The translations under genes were made by a program, and so were the position numbers. Shown here piece after piece: positions 34,422 through 43,002 of a DNA stretch of 64,000 nucleotides. The DNA comes from Mycobacterium palustre (lineage in GTDB: Bacteria; Actinomycetota; Actinomycetes; Mycobacteriales; Mycobacteriaceae). Numbering within the stretch: position 1 is the first letter of the stretch; each line of letters starts with the position of its first letter. The stretch spans positions 1-64,000 of the forward strand of contig NZ_LQPJ01000059.1 of the NCBI RefSeq assembly GCF_002101785.1. The letters run 5' to 3'. The notes under the pieces were generated by a model. It saw only the letters and a list, made by a program, of their open reading frames with translations, ran no database searches and was not told the origin of the DNA.

Positions 34422-34856
34422 CTATCGCACCGTCACGTTGGCCGTGTACGTGCACACCGGTTTGTTGTCCTTGCCGACGATGCTGGCGTAGGACGTGCTG
34501 ATCGTCGTGCGCCCCGGCTTGAGCGCCGAGAACGTCCACTCCTCGGTGCCGGGCGCGCCCAGCGCGTCGGAGGTGGGGTGCACGTACTCGTGGCTGAGTT
34601 GCTTGACGATTGTCGAGTCACCGATCTTCGTGTCGGGCTTCCACCGGTAGGGCGTCGAATAATTCGAGCCGAGCTTGACCGTCAACGTGTTGCCGACGGC
34701 CAGCGTGACGTTCTGCGTGATGGCGTTCTGCTTGAGCACGTCGTCCATGGGGACCTGCAGGGTCTGACTGGTCGGCGGGTTCCTGGACGCGAACGTGCAG
34801 CCCATGGCCGTCGATGCCACGAGCACCCCGACTGCCAGCACCACCCTCACGTTCAC
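34422..34856 (-). CDS. Chagasin-like (I42) lipoprotein
   Basis: This 144-residue exported protein has a lipobox (ASTAMGC, Cys20), so it is anchored to the membrane. The mature part shows the three loops of chagasin-type cysteine-protease inhibitors: VGNTLTVKL, STPYRWKP and the TEEWTFSALKPGRTTI region. Such inhibitors block papain-like proteases. In mycobacteria they may protect against host cathepsins or regulate an exported protease; neither is shown here. GTG 34856 is the start. It is convergent with the esterase gene. Confidence 0.8.
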   Translation of the reverse strand: MNVRVVLAVGVLVASTAMGCTFASRNPPTSQTLQVPMDDVLKQNAITQNVTLAVGNTLTVKLGSNYSTPYRWKPDTKIGDSTIVKQLSHEYVHPTSDALGAPGTEEWTFSALKPGRTTISTSYASIVGKDNKPVCTYTANVTVR

Positions 34857-35052
34857 CCGAACACCCCTTCAACTTGTACGCAACGGCCGCTGCAGAATAA
34901 TCGACCAACGCCCACCCGACGGTTGAATGCGTGATCGGTGGAAGTGGCGAGCCGCGGCACGGGAAGCCGCGCGGCCTCGGCACCCGTCAACGTCCGGTCG
35001 ACTCACTCAGGCGGCTGCGCGCCGCCTCCCCTGTCCACCAAACAGCTCAATC

Positions 35053-35463
35053 TTAGTGGCTGCCGCGCCGCCCGGTCAGAAGCAGCAGGCCCGCCGGGAG
35101 CAGGACCCCGACACCGAGGATCGCCGTCTGCCCGACGGCGGCCGCCGTGGTGAAGTTCTCCAGGTGCGTCGTGTGGAAAAGGAAATGCAGGACGGCGAAC
35201 ACCAGGTAAGCACCCAACCCGACCTGGACCATGCGGCGTTCCATCGTGACCGCGGCGACGACGAGGACCAGCGCAAGCGACAGGCTCAGCGCGCCGACGT
35301 CGCGCATCAGGTGTTCGGAGTACGGCGGCAGCAGGTCCACCCAGGGCACGTAGTGGTAAAAGCCGCGAGGGGACACCGTGGCGACGACCCCGACCGCGAG
35401 CTCGACGAGCGCCAAAAACCACAGCCCGCCGCGCAGCGCGGGGCTGGTCAGCCGAGCGTTCAT
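35053..35463 (-). CDS. Four-helix membrane protein, ECF41 operon
   Basis: This 136-residue protein has four hydrophobic helices (WFLALVELAVGVVATVSP, LSLSLALVLVVAAVTM, LGAYLVFAVLHFLF, TAILGVGVLLPAGLLLL). It is in the DoxX/DUF4267-like size range, and the substrate or redox partner is unknown. It overlaps the SDR gene by four bases and is the last gene downstream of the ECF41 sigma factor, where small membrane proteins of this kind often occur. Confidence 0.7.
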   Translation of the reverse strand: MNARLTSPALRGGLWFLALVELAVGVVATVSPRGFYHYVPWVDLLPPYSEHLMRDVGALSLSLALVLVVAAVTMERRMVQVGLGAYLVFAVLHFLFHTTHLENFTTAAAVGQTAILGVGVLLPAGLLLLTGRRGSH

Positions 35464-36266
35464 CGGGCCTCCCTGCTTGGACGGAACCTCAGGTAGTCGC
35501 GGATCGCGTCGCTGTAGGGCAGTTGGCCGGCCTCGAGCTGCCGGCGCAGGTACTGCTCAAATGTGACCGTGCCGGCGGCGCCCCCCGTGGCCAGCAGCCC
35601 GCCGGCGGCCACGGCGCGAAACACCCTGCCGGGCAGTCGAATCGGCGCTACCGGCCGGCGCTTACCGACGGTGGCCAGGTAGCCGTGGGCGAGATCGCCG
35701 AGCGCGCGCACCTGCGGGCCACCGAAGTCCCGCGCCCGCCCGACGGGCTCGCCCAGCGCCAGGTGGGCCAGCCGCTGACCCACCTCGCGCACGTCGACCG
35801 GTTGCAGGCTCGCCGACGGCACCGCCAACACCGGCGGTTTGGCCAGCATGCGCAGGATCACCGCGACGAGATCGTGAAACTGGGTCGCCCGCAACACCGT
35901 CCAGGGCAGGCCCGACTCGGCGATCAGGCGTTCGCTGGCCAGCCGCCTGCGATAAAAGCCGAACGGGACCCGGTCGACCCCGACGATCGAGACGTACACC
36001 AGGTGCGGCGAGCCGGCCCGCCGCGCCGCCGCGACCAGGGGCCGGCTCGGCCCGACGCAGTGCACGATGGCGTCGACGCCGTGCACCGCGGCGTCGAGCC
36101 CGCCGCCGGTCGTCACGTTGCCGACGACGTGCTGGACGTCGGTGCGCTGGCGCCGCCGCTTGCCGCGGCTCAGCACGCGCACGTCGCTGCCCGCGGCGGT
36201 CAGATGCTCGACGACGACGTTGCCGACGGTTCCGGTGCCGCCGGTTACCAGGACTCGGTTGGTCAC
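35460..36266 (-). CDS. NmrA/SDR-type NAD(P)-binding protein
   Basis: This 268-residue atypical SDR has the glycine motif GGTGTVG at the N-terminus and a short NmrA-like body (VDAIVHCVGPS, YVSIVGVDRVPFGFYRRRLA). The YRRRLASE stretch stands where YxxxK is expected, so classical catalysis is doubtful and a sensor role is possible. It is the typical target gene of ECF41 sigma factors. An ECF41-like promoter lies in the 3' end of the sigma gene just upstream and would give a leaderless mRNA beginning at GTG 36266. Confidence 0.8.
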   Translation of the reverse strand: MTNRVLVTGGTGTVGNVVVEHLTAAGSDVRVLSRGKRRRQRTDVQHVVGNVTTGGGLDAAVHGVDAIVHCVGPSRPLVAAARRAGSPHLVYVSIVGVDRVPFGFYRRRLASERLIAESGLPWTVLRATQFHDLVAVILRMLAKPPVLAVPSASLQPVDVREVGQRLAHLALGEPVGRARDFGGPQVRALGDLAHGYLATVGKRRPVAPIRLPGRVFRAVAAGGLLATGGAAGTVTFEQYLRRQLEAGQLPYSDAIRDYLRFRPSREAR

Positions 36267-36270
36267 ACCG

Positions 36271-37179
36271 TTACGGACCGGACAGGCCCGCCGGATGTGA
36301 CAGCTGGCCGGCGATGAACCGCAGCTTGTCGGGATTGGCCATCACCCGCAGGGCGGCGATCCGGTCGCCCGCGATGTCGAAGCACACGACGCCGGCGAGC
36401 CGGTCGCCGTCGAAGGCCAGCATGGCCGGCTCGCCGTTGACCTCGGCGACGTCCAGCCGCAGGGCCAGCTGCGGCAGGTTCCTGCCGAACAGGCCCGCCG
36501 CGTAGCGCGCCAGCCGGTCGCGGCCTTCGATGGGGCGCCGCGCGGCCGACACCTTGCCGCCGCCGTCGGCGGTGGAGGTCGCGTCGGCGGTCAACAGTTC
36601 GACGAGCCCGGCCACGTCACCGGCGCCGGCGGCGGTGAAGAACCGGTCGACCAGGCGGCGCCAATGGGCCGGGTCGGGCCGGAAACGCTGACGGGGTTCG
36701 CCCACGCGCTGCCGCGCGCGCCGGTACAGCTGGCGGGCGTTGGCCTCCGACGTCTCCAAGATCTCGGCGATCTCGAAGTGGCTGTAGGAGAACGCCTCTC
36801 GCAGGACGAACGCCGCCCGCTCGGTCGGGCCGAGGCGCTCCATCACGCTCAGCAGCGCGATCGACACCGACTCGCGCTGTTCGGCGGTTTCCAGCGGGCC
36901 CAGCGCGCGGTCCTCGGTGAGCACCGGCTCCGGCAGCCACGGGCCGGGATAGACCTCCCGGCGGGCGCGCGCCGACGTGAGCCGGTTCAGGCACAGGTTT
37001 GTGACGGTCTTGGTGAGCCACGCCGGCAGCGACTCGATCGCCTCGTGATCGGCGGCGTGCAATCGCAAATAGGCGTCCTGCACCGCGTCTTCCGCCTCGC
37101 TGGCCGACCCCAGCAACCGGTAGGCCAACCAGAACAGGCGCCGCCGCTGCGCCTCGAACGCACCGACGACATCGGTCAT
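36271..37179 (-). CDS. ECF41-group sigma factor (SigJ-like)
   Basis: This 302-residue extracytoplasmic-function sigma factor has region 2 (residues 1-75), region 4 (110-165) and a SnoaL-like C-terminal extension. All three hallmark motifs of the ECF41 group are present: WLPEP between the sigma domains, and DGGGK and NPDKL in the extension. ECF41 factors have no separate anti-sigma factor; the extension itself governs activity. It lies four bases upstream of the SDR gene and directs its own group-specific promoter. The inducing signal is unknown. SigJ of M. tuberculosis has the same architecture. Confidence 0.9.
   Translation of the reverse strand: MTDVVGAFEAQRRRLFWLAYRLLGSASEAEDAVQDAYLRLHAADHEAIESLPAWLTKTVTNLCLNRLTSARARREVYPGPWLPEPVLTEDRALGPLETAEQRESVSIALLSVMERLGPTERAAFVLREAFSYSHFEIAEILETSEANARQLYRRARQRVGEPRQRFRPDPAHWRRLVDRFFTAAGAGDVAGLVELLTADATSTADGGGKVSAARRPIEGRDRLARYAAGLFGRNLPQLALRLDVAEVNGEPAMLAFDGDRLAGVVCFDIAGDRIAALRVMANPDKLRFIAGQLSHPAGLSGP
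36276..36302 (-). promoter_or_regulatory. ECF41-type promoter
   Basis: On the minus strand TGTCACA (36302-36296) is followed after 16 bases by GGTC (36279-36276), close to the ECF41 consensus TGTCACA-N16-CGTC. It lies within the sigma-factor gene, just ahead of the SDR start. Confidence 0.6.
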
Positions 37180-37236
37180 ACGTCCCAGACTGCCATGCCG
37201 GCGTTTCCGGCCGCGCGTTTGCTGGACCTAGCTTCT

Positions 37237-37812
37237 GTGCACGTTTGGCATCATCCGGCCCTGCCGCCACCGGCTCGGCGGCGAGCTCGCGGCGGCCTCT
37301 ACAGCCCAGTTGTGCGGATTGTGTCTGGCGCTGCGCGACGACCACGGGCCAGGTCGCGCGGGTCGCCACCGACTGCGTGCGACCTGGCCGGCGGCCCCGC
37401 GAACCAGGCGCCGCTGCGCGAGATCGGGCGGTTGTTCGGCCGAGTGGCCCACCTGCTCGACGCGGTCGAGGACTACCGCGACGACGTCTCGCGCGGCAAG
37501 GGGAACCCGCTGACCGCCACCGGAACTCCGGTCGGGGCGGCCCGAGGGTGGTGTGACGACGCGGCGCTGGGCATCGAGCTGGCGCTGACCGACGTCGAAT
37601 TCACCGACGGGCGCCTGGCCCATCAGCTGTTGACCGGTGAGGTGCGCGCCGCGATCACCTGCACGTTCGCCCGGGCCGGCTACCCGGCCGGCAACCCGGG
37701 CGCCGAACCCGCGGCCGAGGGCGAGGCCCCCAACCCCAAACGCAAGAAGGATCGGGACGGGTGCTGGTGGTGCTGCGATGGATTCGACGGCGACTGCTGC
37801 GACTGGCCCTGA
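37237..37812 (+). pseudogene. DUF5685 family protein, frameshifted and deleted
   Basis: One frame gives TFGIIRPCRHRLGGEL and TAQLCGLCLALRDDHG, the characteristic N-terminus of DUF5685 proteins. A second frame continues GQVARVATD, and a third holds the C-terminal half (REIGRLFGRVAHLLDAVEDY to the end). Two frame changes and an internal deletion of roughly 100 residues separate these parts. The C-terminus is cysteine- and tryptophan-rich (CWWCCDGFDGDCCDW). A short product from the last frame is conceivable, but the gene as a whole is broken. Confidence 0.65.
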
Positions 37813-37923
37813 ACTCGATAGCGCATCCGCTAGCGCGTTTCAGACTCGCCTAATGCTCCCGCACGGCGCGAGCCCCGGGAGCCCCACGCCGCGCAAAGCC
37901 GGCAGGTCCGGCAGGATGGGCAG

Positions 37924-39516
37924 GTGTTTGGCCTCGTCCTGATCGTCGCGCTCGTCTCCACCGTCATCTTGGGGACGGTCATCGGCCGGCGCTATCGGGT
38001 GGGCCCTCCTGTCCTGCTCATCCTGCTGGGGGCGCTGCTGGGCCTGATCCCGCAGTTCGGCCACGTCCACATCGACGGCGAGATCGTGCTGCTGCTGTTT
38101 TTGCCCGCAATCCTTTACTGGGAGGGCCTGAACACCAGCTTTCGCGAGATGCGGGCGAACGTACGCATCATCGTCATCCTCAGCGTCGCGCTGGTGATCG
38201 CCACGGCGGTCGCGGTGTCCTGGACGGCGCGGGCCCTCGGCATGGAATCCCACGCGGCGGCCGTGCTGGGTGCCGTGCTGTCCCCCACCGACGCCGCCGC
38301 CGTGGCCGGCCTGGCCAAGAAGCTGCCCCGCCGGTCGCTAACCGTGCTGAAGGCCGAGAGTCTCATCAACGACGGCACCGCGCTGGTGCTGTTCGCCGTC
38401 AGCATGCGCGTCGCGGTCGGCGGGGCCGCCATCACCCCGCTCGACCTGACCGGCCGGTTCGTCGGCTCCTACCTCGGCGGCATCGCCGCCGGGCTGTTGG
38501 TCGGCGGGTTGGCGACGTTGGTGCGCAGGCGAATCGACGCACCGCAAGAGGAAGGGGCCCTGAGCCTGCTCACGCCGTTCGCGGCGTTCCTGTTGGCCCA
38601 GGCGATCGACTGCAGCGGAGTGGTCGCGGTGATGGTGTCGGCGCTGGTGCTCGCCTACGCCGGGCCGGTGGTGATCCGGGCCCGGTCCCGCCTGAAGGCC
38701 TTCGGCTTCTGGGACATCGCCACCTTCCTGCTCAACGGCTCGCTGTGGGTGTTCGTCGGGGTGCAGATCCCCAACGCGCTGCGCGGCATCTCGGAAGTCG
38801 GCGGCGGGGTGCGCCACGCCACCTACATCGCGCTGGCCGTGACCGCCGTGGTGATCGCGACGCGGATCGTGTGGGGAGAGACCACCACCTGGATGATTCG
38901 CCTCGTCGACCGCAGGGCGGCGCAGCGGGACCGTCGCGCGCCCTGGCGTCATCGTGTCGTCATCGCCTGGGCCGGATTCCGCGGAGCCGTTTCGCTCGCC
39001 GCGGCGCTGGCCGTGCCGGCGACCACGCTCAGCGGCGCGCCGTTCCCCGACCGCAGCCTGCTGATCTACGTCGTGATCCTCGTCATCCTGGTCACCGTCC
39101 TGGTCCAGGGCAGCACGCTGCCCGCCGTGGTGCGATGGGCCCGCATGCCCGAGGACGTCGCCTACGCCGAGGAGCTGGAGCTGGCCCGCAAGCGCGGTTC
39201 GCAAGCGGTCCTCGACGCGCTGCCGAAGGTCGCCGCCGAGGTCGGCATCAGCGAGGACCTGCAGAGGCGGCTGCGAAAGGAATTCGAGGACAAGGCCGCG
39301 CTGGTCGTCGCGACGGAAGACGGCTCGACGAACGACCACCTGGCCAAGAAGAAGGAACTGGTCCGGCAGGTGCGGCTGGGCGTGCTCGAGCACAAGCGCC
39401 GCGAAATCACCGCGCTGCGCAACCAAAACCTCATCGACGACATCGTGCTGCGCGAGCTGCAAGAACAGATGGACCTGGAGGAGGTCCAACTGCTCAACTC
39501 CGCCGAAACCAATTGA
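37924..39516 (+). CDS. Na+(K+)/H+ antiporter, CPA1/NhaP type
   Basis: This 530-residue monovalent cation:proton antiporter has about 12 membrane helices and the conserved ion-binding segment LSPTDAAAVAGLAKKLPRRS with ESLINDGTALVLF. A cytoplasmic tail of about 120 residues after residue 410 is charged and helical. It exchanges external protons for cytoplasmic sodium or potassium and supports pH and salt tolerance. It resembles M. tuberculosis YjcE (Rv2287), and its place near sseB and htpG supports orthology. GTG 37924 is the start. Confidence 0.9.
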   Translation: MFGLVLIVALVSTVILGTVIGRRYRVGPPVLLILLGALLGLIPQFGHVHIDGEIVLLLFLPAILYWEGLNTSFREMRANVRIIVILSVALVIATAVAVSWTARALGMESHAAAVLGAVLSPTDAAAVAGLAKKLPRRSLTVLKAESLINDGTALVLFAVSMRVAVGGAAITPLDLTGRFVGSYLGGIAAGLLVGGLATLVRRRIDAPQEEGALSLLTPFAAFLLAQAIDCSGVVAVMVSALVLAYAGPVVIRARSRLKAFGFWDIATFLLNGSLWVFVGVQIPNALRGISEVGGGVRHATYIALAVTAVVIATRIVWGETTTWMIRLVDRRAAQRDRRAPWRHRVVIAWAGFRGAVSLAAALAVPATTLSGAPFPDRSLLIYVVILVILVTVLVQGSTLPAVVRWARMPEDVAYAEELELARKRGSQAVLDALPKVAAEVGISEDLQRRLRKEFEDKAALVVATEDGSTNDHLAKKKELVRQVRLGVLEHKRREITALRNQNLIDDIVLRELQEQMDLEEVQLLNSAETN

Positions 39517-39801
39517 GCCGCATCGTGTTACAGACGGTCGCCATCCGCGGGTACCGCTCGCTGCGCGAGGTGATCGTGCCGCTCGGCCGGCTGTCGATCG
39601 CCACGGGGGCCGATGGCGCCGGGAAGTCGTCGCTGTACCGCGCGCTGCGGCTGCCGGCCGACTGCGCCCGCGACCCGGAGATCAAGCGGGAGGCGGTGTT
39701 CGCCGGCGTCGGGTGGTTTCCTCGGCGCGCAGCTGTCCGGCGACGACCTCGCCGAGCGGATCGGCAAGGCCGAAGGGCCCAAAGCCGGGGATTCGCCCTA
39801 A
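39513..39801 (+). pseudogene. AAA ATPase fragment fused to unknown gene tail
   Basis: The first 50 residues (TVAIRGYRSLREVIVPLGRL, GADGAGKSS Walker A, LYRALRL) are the N-terminus of a RecF-like AAA ATPase. The similarity stops near 39665. A different coding tail follows (DPEIKREAVFAGV, then after a frame change GGFLGAQLSGDDLAERIGKA) and stops at 39801. The Walker B and signature motifs are missing. The TTG at 39513 overlaps the antiporter stop. It is a double remnant from at least one deletion. Confidence 0.55.
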
Positions 39802-39811
39802 CGACTGCCCC

Positions 39812-40261
39812 TCACCAGCCAATCCGGCTGCGGCACCAGGAATCTAAGAAAACCGGGCACTCCTTGAGGCACAGGTACGTCGGATGCCCCGAACCCTTGA
39901 CGCAACTGTTGAAATCCTCGTAGGAGGAGTACATCGTAAACGCCAGCGCGGCCAGGATGAGCGCGGGCAGCAGGGTGGCCAGCAGCCCGACCATGATCCC
40001 GGCGAGCGCGACGCCTGGCCTGGCGCCGTGGCCGCGCTTGGCTCGCCGGCGCGCGATCACCCCGATCGCCACCGCGCCGCTGCCAAGCAGGCCACCTGCC
40101 AGCGCGGCCGCGATCAGGTCCACGTTATCCACGGCGCCCACCTGGAAACCGGCGGCGACGTACGCCGAGCAGAAGACGGCCAGCCCGACGATCGCCAACG
40201 CCAGCGACGCGACGCTCAGCCTCGCGGATTGCGGTAAGGGCCCATCCAGGGTCTCGGTCAT
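39812..40261 (-). CDS. Small membrane protein (DUF4190-like)
   Basis: This 149-residue protein has three or four membrane helices (SLALAIVGLAVFCSAYVAAG, VDLIAAALAGGLLGSGAVAI, PGVALAGIMVGLLATLLP plus the adjoining ALILAALAFTMY) around the basic loop ARRRAKRG, the usual DUF4190 pattern. The C-terminal exported stretch has four cysteines (NSCVKG, YLCLKECPVF, SWCRS) that could form disulfides. Function is unknown. Start ATG 40261. It is divergent from the mannosyltransferase gene. Confidence 0.7.
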   Translation of the reverse strand: MTETLDGPLPQSARLSVASLALAIVGLAVFCSAYVAAGFQVGAVDNVDLIAAALAGGLLGSGAVAIGVIARRRAKRGHGARPGVALAGIMVGLLATLLPALILAALAFTMYSSYEDFNSCVKGSGHPTYLCLKECPVFLDSWCRSRIGW

Positions 40262-40397
40262 GGCCTACTCCGAGTCAACCGGCGAAAAATATAACCGGCG
40301 TCTAGGGTATCGCCGACCGGCGGAATTCACGGACTGTTCAGGCACGCGTAGGTCCCACATCGATGACTGCACATGCGCGCCGCGTGTTCTCGGCGGT

Positions 40398-41531
40398 ATG
40401 CGTGTCGTACAGGTCGCCAATTTCTACGGCCCTCGCTCCGGCGGCCTTCGCACCGCGGTGGACCGGCTGGGCGCGGAATACTGCGCCAACGGCCACGAGG
40501 TGTTCCTGATCGTTCCCGGTCGCCATCCCCAACGCACCCGGCTGCCGACCGGCGTGGTGCGAATCATCATGCCCGCCAGGCTGATTCCCTTCACCGGCGG
40601 CTACCGCGCGGTGATGCCGGGACCGGTCAAGGCGCTACTGGAGACGCTCAAACCCGACGCTCTGGAGGTCTCCGACCGGCTCACGCTGAGGTCGCTGGGC
40701 CCGTGGGGGCGCGAATTCGGCGCCAAAACCGTGATGATTTCCCACGAACGGCTGGATCGCCTTGTGGGCCAAATACTTCCGCGCCGGCCCGCCGAAAAAT
40801 TAGCGGACATCGCCAACGCCCGCACGGCCGCCAACTACGACACCGTCGTGTGCACCACGGCTTTCGCGCGCGAGGAGTTCGACCGCATCGGCGCGACGAA
40901 CACGGTCACCGTCCCACTCGGCGTGGACCTGCAGACGTTTCACCCGCGCCGGCACTCGCAGGCGGTGCGGCGGCGCTGGGCCACACCGGAGCAGATCCTT
41001 CTGGTCCACTGCGGCCGGCTGTCGGTGGAAAAGCGGGTCGACCGCAGCATCGACGCGCTGGGCGCGTTGTGCCACACCGGTGTCGACGCTCGCCTGGTCG
41101 TCGTCGGGGAGGGCCCGCTGCGGGCCCGGCTGGAGCGGCAGGCCGCCCGCCTTCCCATCGACTTCACCGGCTTCATCAACGACCGGCACACCGTCGCGGG
41201 CCTGCTCGCCACGGCCGACGTGACGCTGGCGCCGGGCCCGCACGAGACCTTCGGGCTGGCCGCGCTGGAGTCGCTGGCATGCGGAACCCCGGCCGTGGTG
41301 TCGCGGACGTCGGCGCTGACCGAGATCGTCACCCCCGACAGCGGCGCCCTGGCCGACAACGACCCTCGCGCCATCGCCCGGGCGGTCGGCACCGTCGTCA
41401 GCCGCCCCGAGCAACACCGCCGCAGCTCGGCGAGGCGCCGGGCCGAGGACTTCACCTGGCAACGCGCGGCCGCCGGCATGCTGGCGTCGCTGGGCACCGG
41501 GGGCACCGGCGACACTCAGGAAAGCGCCTGA
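40398..41531 (+). CDS. pimC: Mannosyltransferase PimC-like (GT4)
   Basis: This 377-residue GT-B glycosyltransferase has MRVVQVANFYGPRSGGLRTA at the N-terminus, the acceptor-domain EVSDRLTLRSLG, and the donor-site block APGPHETFGLAALESLACGT with the EX7E glutamates. It agrees over its length with PimC of M. tuberculosis CDC1551, which adds the third mannose to phosphatidylinositol dimannoside. That gene is missing from some M. tuberculosis strains including H37Rv, so its presence here is informative. GDP-mannose is the expected donor and the inner membrane the site of action. ATG 40398 is the start. Confidence 0.85.
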   Translation: MRVVQVANFYGPRSGGLRTAVDRLGAEYCANGHEVFLIVPGRHPQRTRLPTGVVRIIMPARLIPFTGGYRAVMPGPVKALLETLKPDALEVSDRLTLRSLGPWGREFGAKTVMISHERLDRLVGQILPRRPAEKLADIANARTAANYDTVVCTTAFAREEFDRIGATNTVTVPLGVDLQTFHPRRHSQAVRRRWATPEQILLVHCGRLSVEKRVDRSIDALGALCHTGVDARLVVVGEGPLRARLERQAARLPIDFTGFINDRHTVAGLLATADVTLAPGPHETFGLAALESLACGTPAVVSRTSALTEIVTPDSGALADNDPRAIARAVGTVVSRPEQHRRSSARRRAEDFTWQRAAAGMLASLGTGGTGDTQESA

Positions 41532-41561
41532 TATCTCCGCGGCCGCAACGCCGCTTGCCGG

Positions 41562-41897
41562 TTAGCTGCCGCTGGGCTTAGTCGGGCTGTGCTTGCCCGG
41601 GCAGTATTCCGCGGTGGCCGCGCCGATGAACGTCTCGGCCTGGGCCTCGGTCAGCTTGTGCGATCCCGTCAGCTGGTCGACCTCGTCCTTCTGCGTGTAG
41701 CCCGCATCGAGGTCCTGGCACATCACGCGCGCCATGTTCACCACCTGCGGCGTCGATCCCAGGTTGATGCCATGCGACTGTAGGTAACTGCTGAAGTCCG
41801 CGTCGTCGGCCCGCGCGACTCCGCCGGGCACGAGCACGGCAGCCAGCAGCGCGCCAAACGCACACCCGCAAATCTTCTTTTTCATTTCGCCCGTCAC
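41562..41897 (-). CDS. DUF732 secreted protein
   Basis: This 111-residue exported protein has a signal peptide (KKKICGCAFGALLAAVLVPG, cleavage near ARADD). A DUF732 domain has two conserved cysteines (VMCQDLDAG, AEYCPGKH) and the sequence FSSYLQSHGIN. Members are abundant in mycobacteria and have no known function. GTG 41897 has GAGG at a good distance; ATG 41885 four codons later gives an equally plausible signal peptide. Confidence 0.8.
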   Translation of the reverse strand: MTGEMKKKICGCAFGALLAAVLVPGGVARADDADFSSYLQSHGINLGSTPQVVNMARVMCQDLDAGYTQKDEVDQLTGSHKLTEAQAETFIGAATAEYCPGKHSPTKPSGS

Positions 41898-42143
41898 TTT
41901 CGCAGCCTCATCTGTGACCTCGGATCAACACAGAGGTCTGGAGTAACTACATCGGAGACCCCGACGCGTTAAATCCTCCCGTGCGAGTCGCCGGCGGTCA
42001 ACACCACGCCCGCGCCACCGCCCCCGACTATTAAAGTTCAATCCCCCGTTCACCTTTAGTTCAGGTCGAGTTTAATTTGGGTCGGCCCGCGGCCACCTCG
42101 GCGACACGACTACGCTCGCGCGAGACGGCAAGGAGGTGCACCG

Positions 42144-42992
42144 GTGGACGCGCGCGATCGGGTGCTCATCACGGCCGCCGAACTGGCCGCCGTTGTCGAG
42201 GCGGGCGATCCGGTGACAATCCTGGACGTCCGTTGGCGGCTCGACGAACCCGACGGGCGCGCGGCGTACTTGCAAGGCCACCTACCCGGCGCGGTGTACG
42301 TCTCGCTCGAGGACGAGCTCAGCGATCACGCGATCGCCGGCCGTGGCCGTCACCCGTTGCCGTCGGGGCGCGCCCTGCAGGCCGCCGCACGCCAATGGGG
42401 GCTCCGCGACGGCGATTTGGTCGTCGTGTACGACGACTGGAACCGCGCCGGTTCCGCCCGGGCATGGTGGGTGCTCACCACGGCCGGGATCGACCGGGTG
42501 CGCATCCTCGACGGGGGACTGCAGGCGTGGCGATCGTCGGGGCGGGCCCTCGAGACCGGCGCGGTCCGCCGGCAACCCGGGAACGTGACTGTGCCCCAGG
42601 ACAATCTGTACGCCGGCCGCCGACCCACCTTGACGGCCGAGGAAACCGGCAATGTGACGCTGCTCGATGCCCGCGCGCCGGAACGATTCCGCGGCGACGT
42701 GGAGCCTCTCGACCCCGTCGCCGGTCACATTCCCGGCGCGAAGAACCTTCCGAGCGGCGCCGTCCTGGCCCCCGACGGCACTTTCGTCGGCGCGGATGCG
42801 CTCACCCGATTGCTGTTCGACCGCGGTATCGGCGGTGCCGAGACCCTCGGCGCCTATTGCGGTTCGGGCGTCACCGCGGCAATCACGATCGCGGCGCTGG
42901 CGGCGACCGGCCGGGAGGCCGCCCTTTATCCGGGGTCGTGGTCGGAGTGGTGCTCCGACCCCAGCCGTCCCGTCGCCCGCGGCCCGGAATAG
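42144..42992 (+). CDS. sseB: 3-mercaptopyruvate/thiosulfate sulfurtransferase
   Basis: This 282-residue tandem rhodanese has an inactive N-terminal domain (residues 1-130) and an active C-terminal one with the persulfide cysteine C239 in CGSGVTA, the loop typical of mercaptopyruvate sulfurtransferases. It moves sulfane sulfur to cyanide or thiols. AAGGAGG sits just before the start GTG 42144. It matches SseB (Rv2291) in size and position between yjcE and the aminotransferase gene. Cytoplasmic. Confidence 0.88.
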   Translation: MDARDRVLITAAELAAVVEAGDPVTILDVRWRLDEPDGRAAYLQGHLPGAVYVSLEDELSDHAIAGRGRHPLPSGRALQAAARQWGLRDGDLVVVYDDWNRAGSARAWWVLTTAGIDRVRILDGGLQAWRSSGRALETGAVRRQPGNVTVPQDNLYAGRRPTLTAEETGNVTLLDARAPERFRGDVEPLDPVAGHIPGAKNLPSGAVLAPDGTFVGADALTRLLFDRGIGGAETLGAYCGSGVTAAITIAALAATGREAALYPGSWSEWCSDPSRPVARGPE

Positions 42993-43002
42993 CCGCGCGA
43001 CG

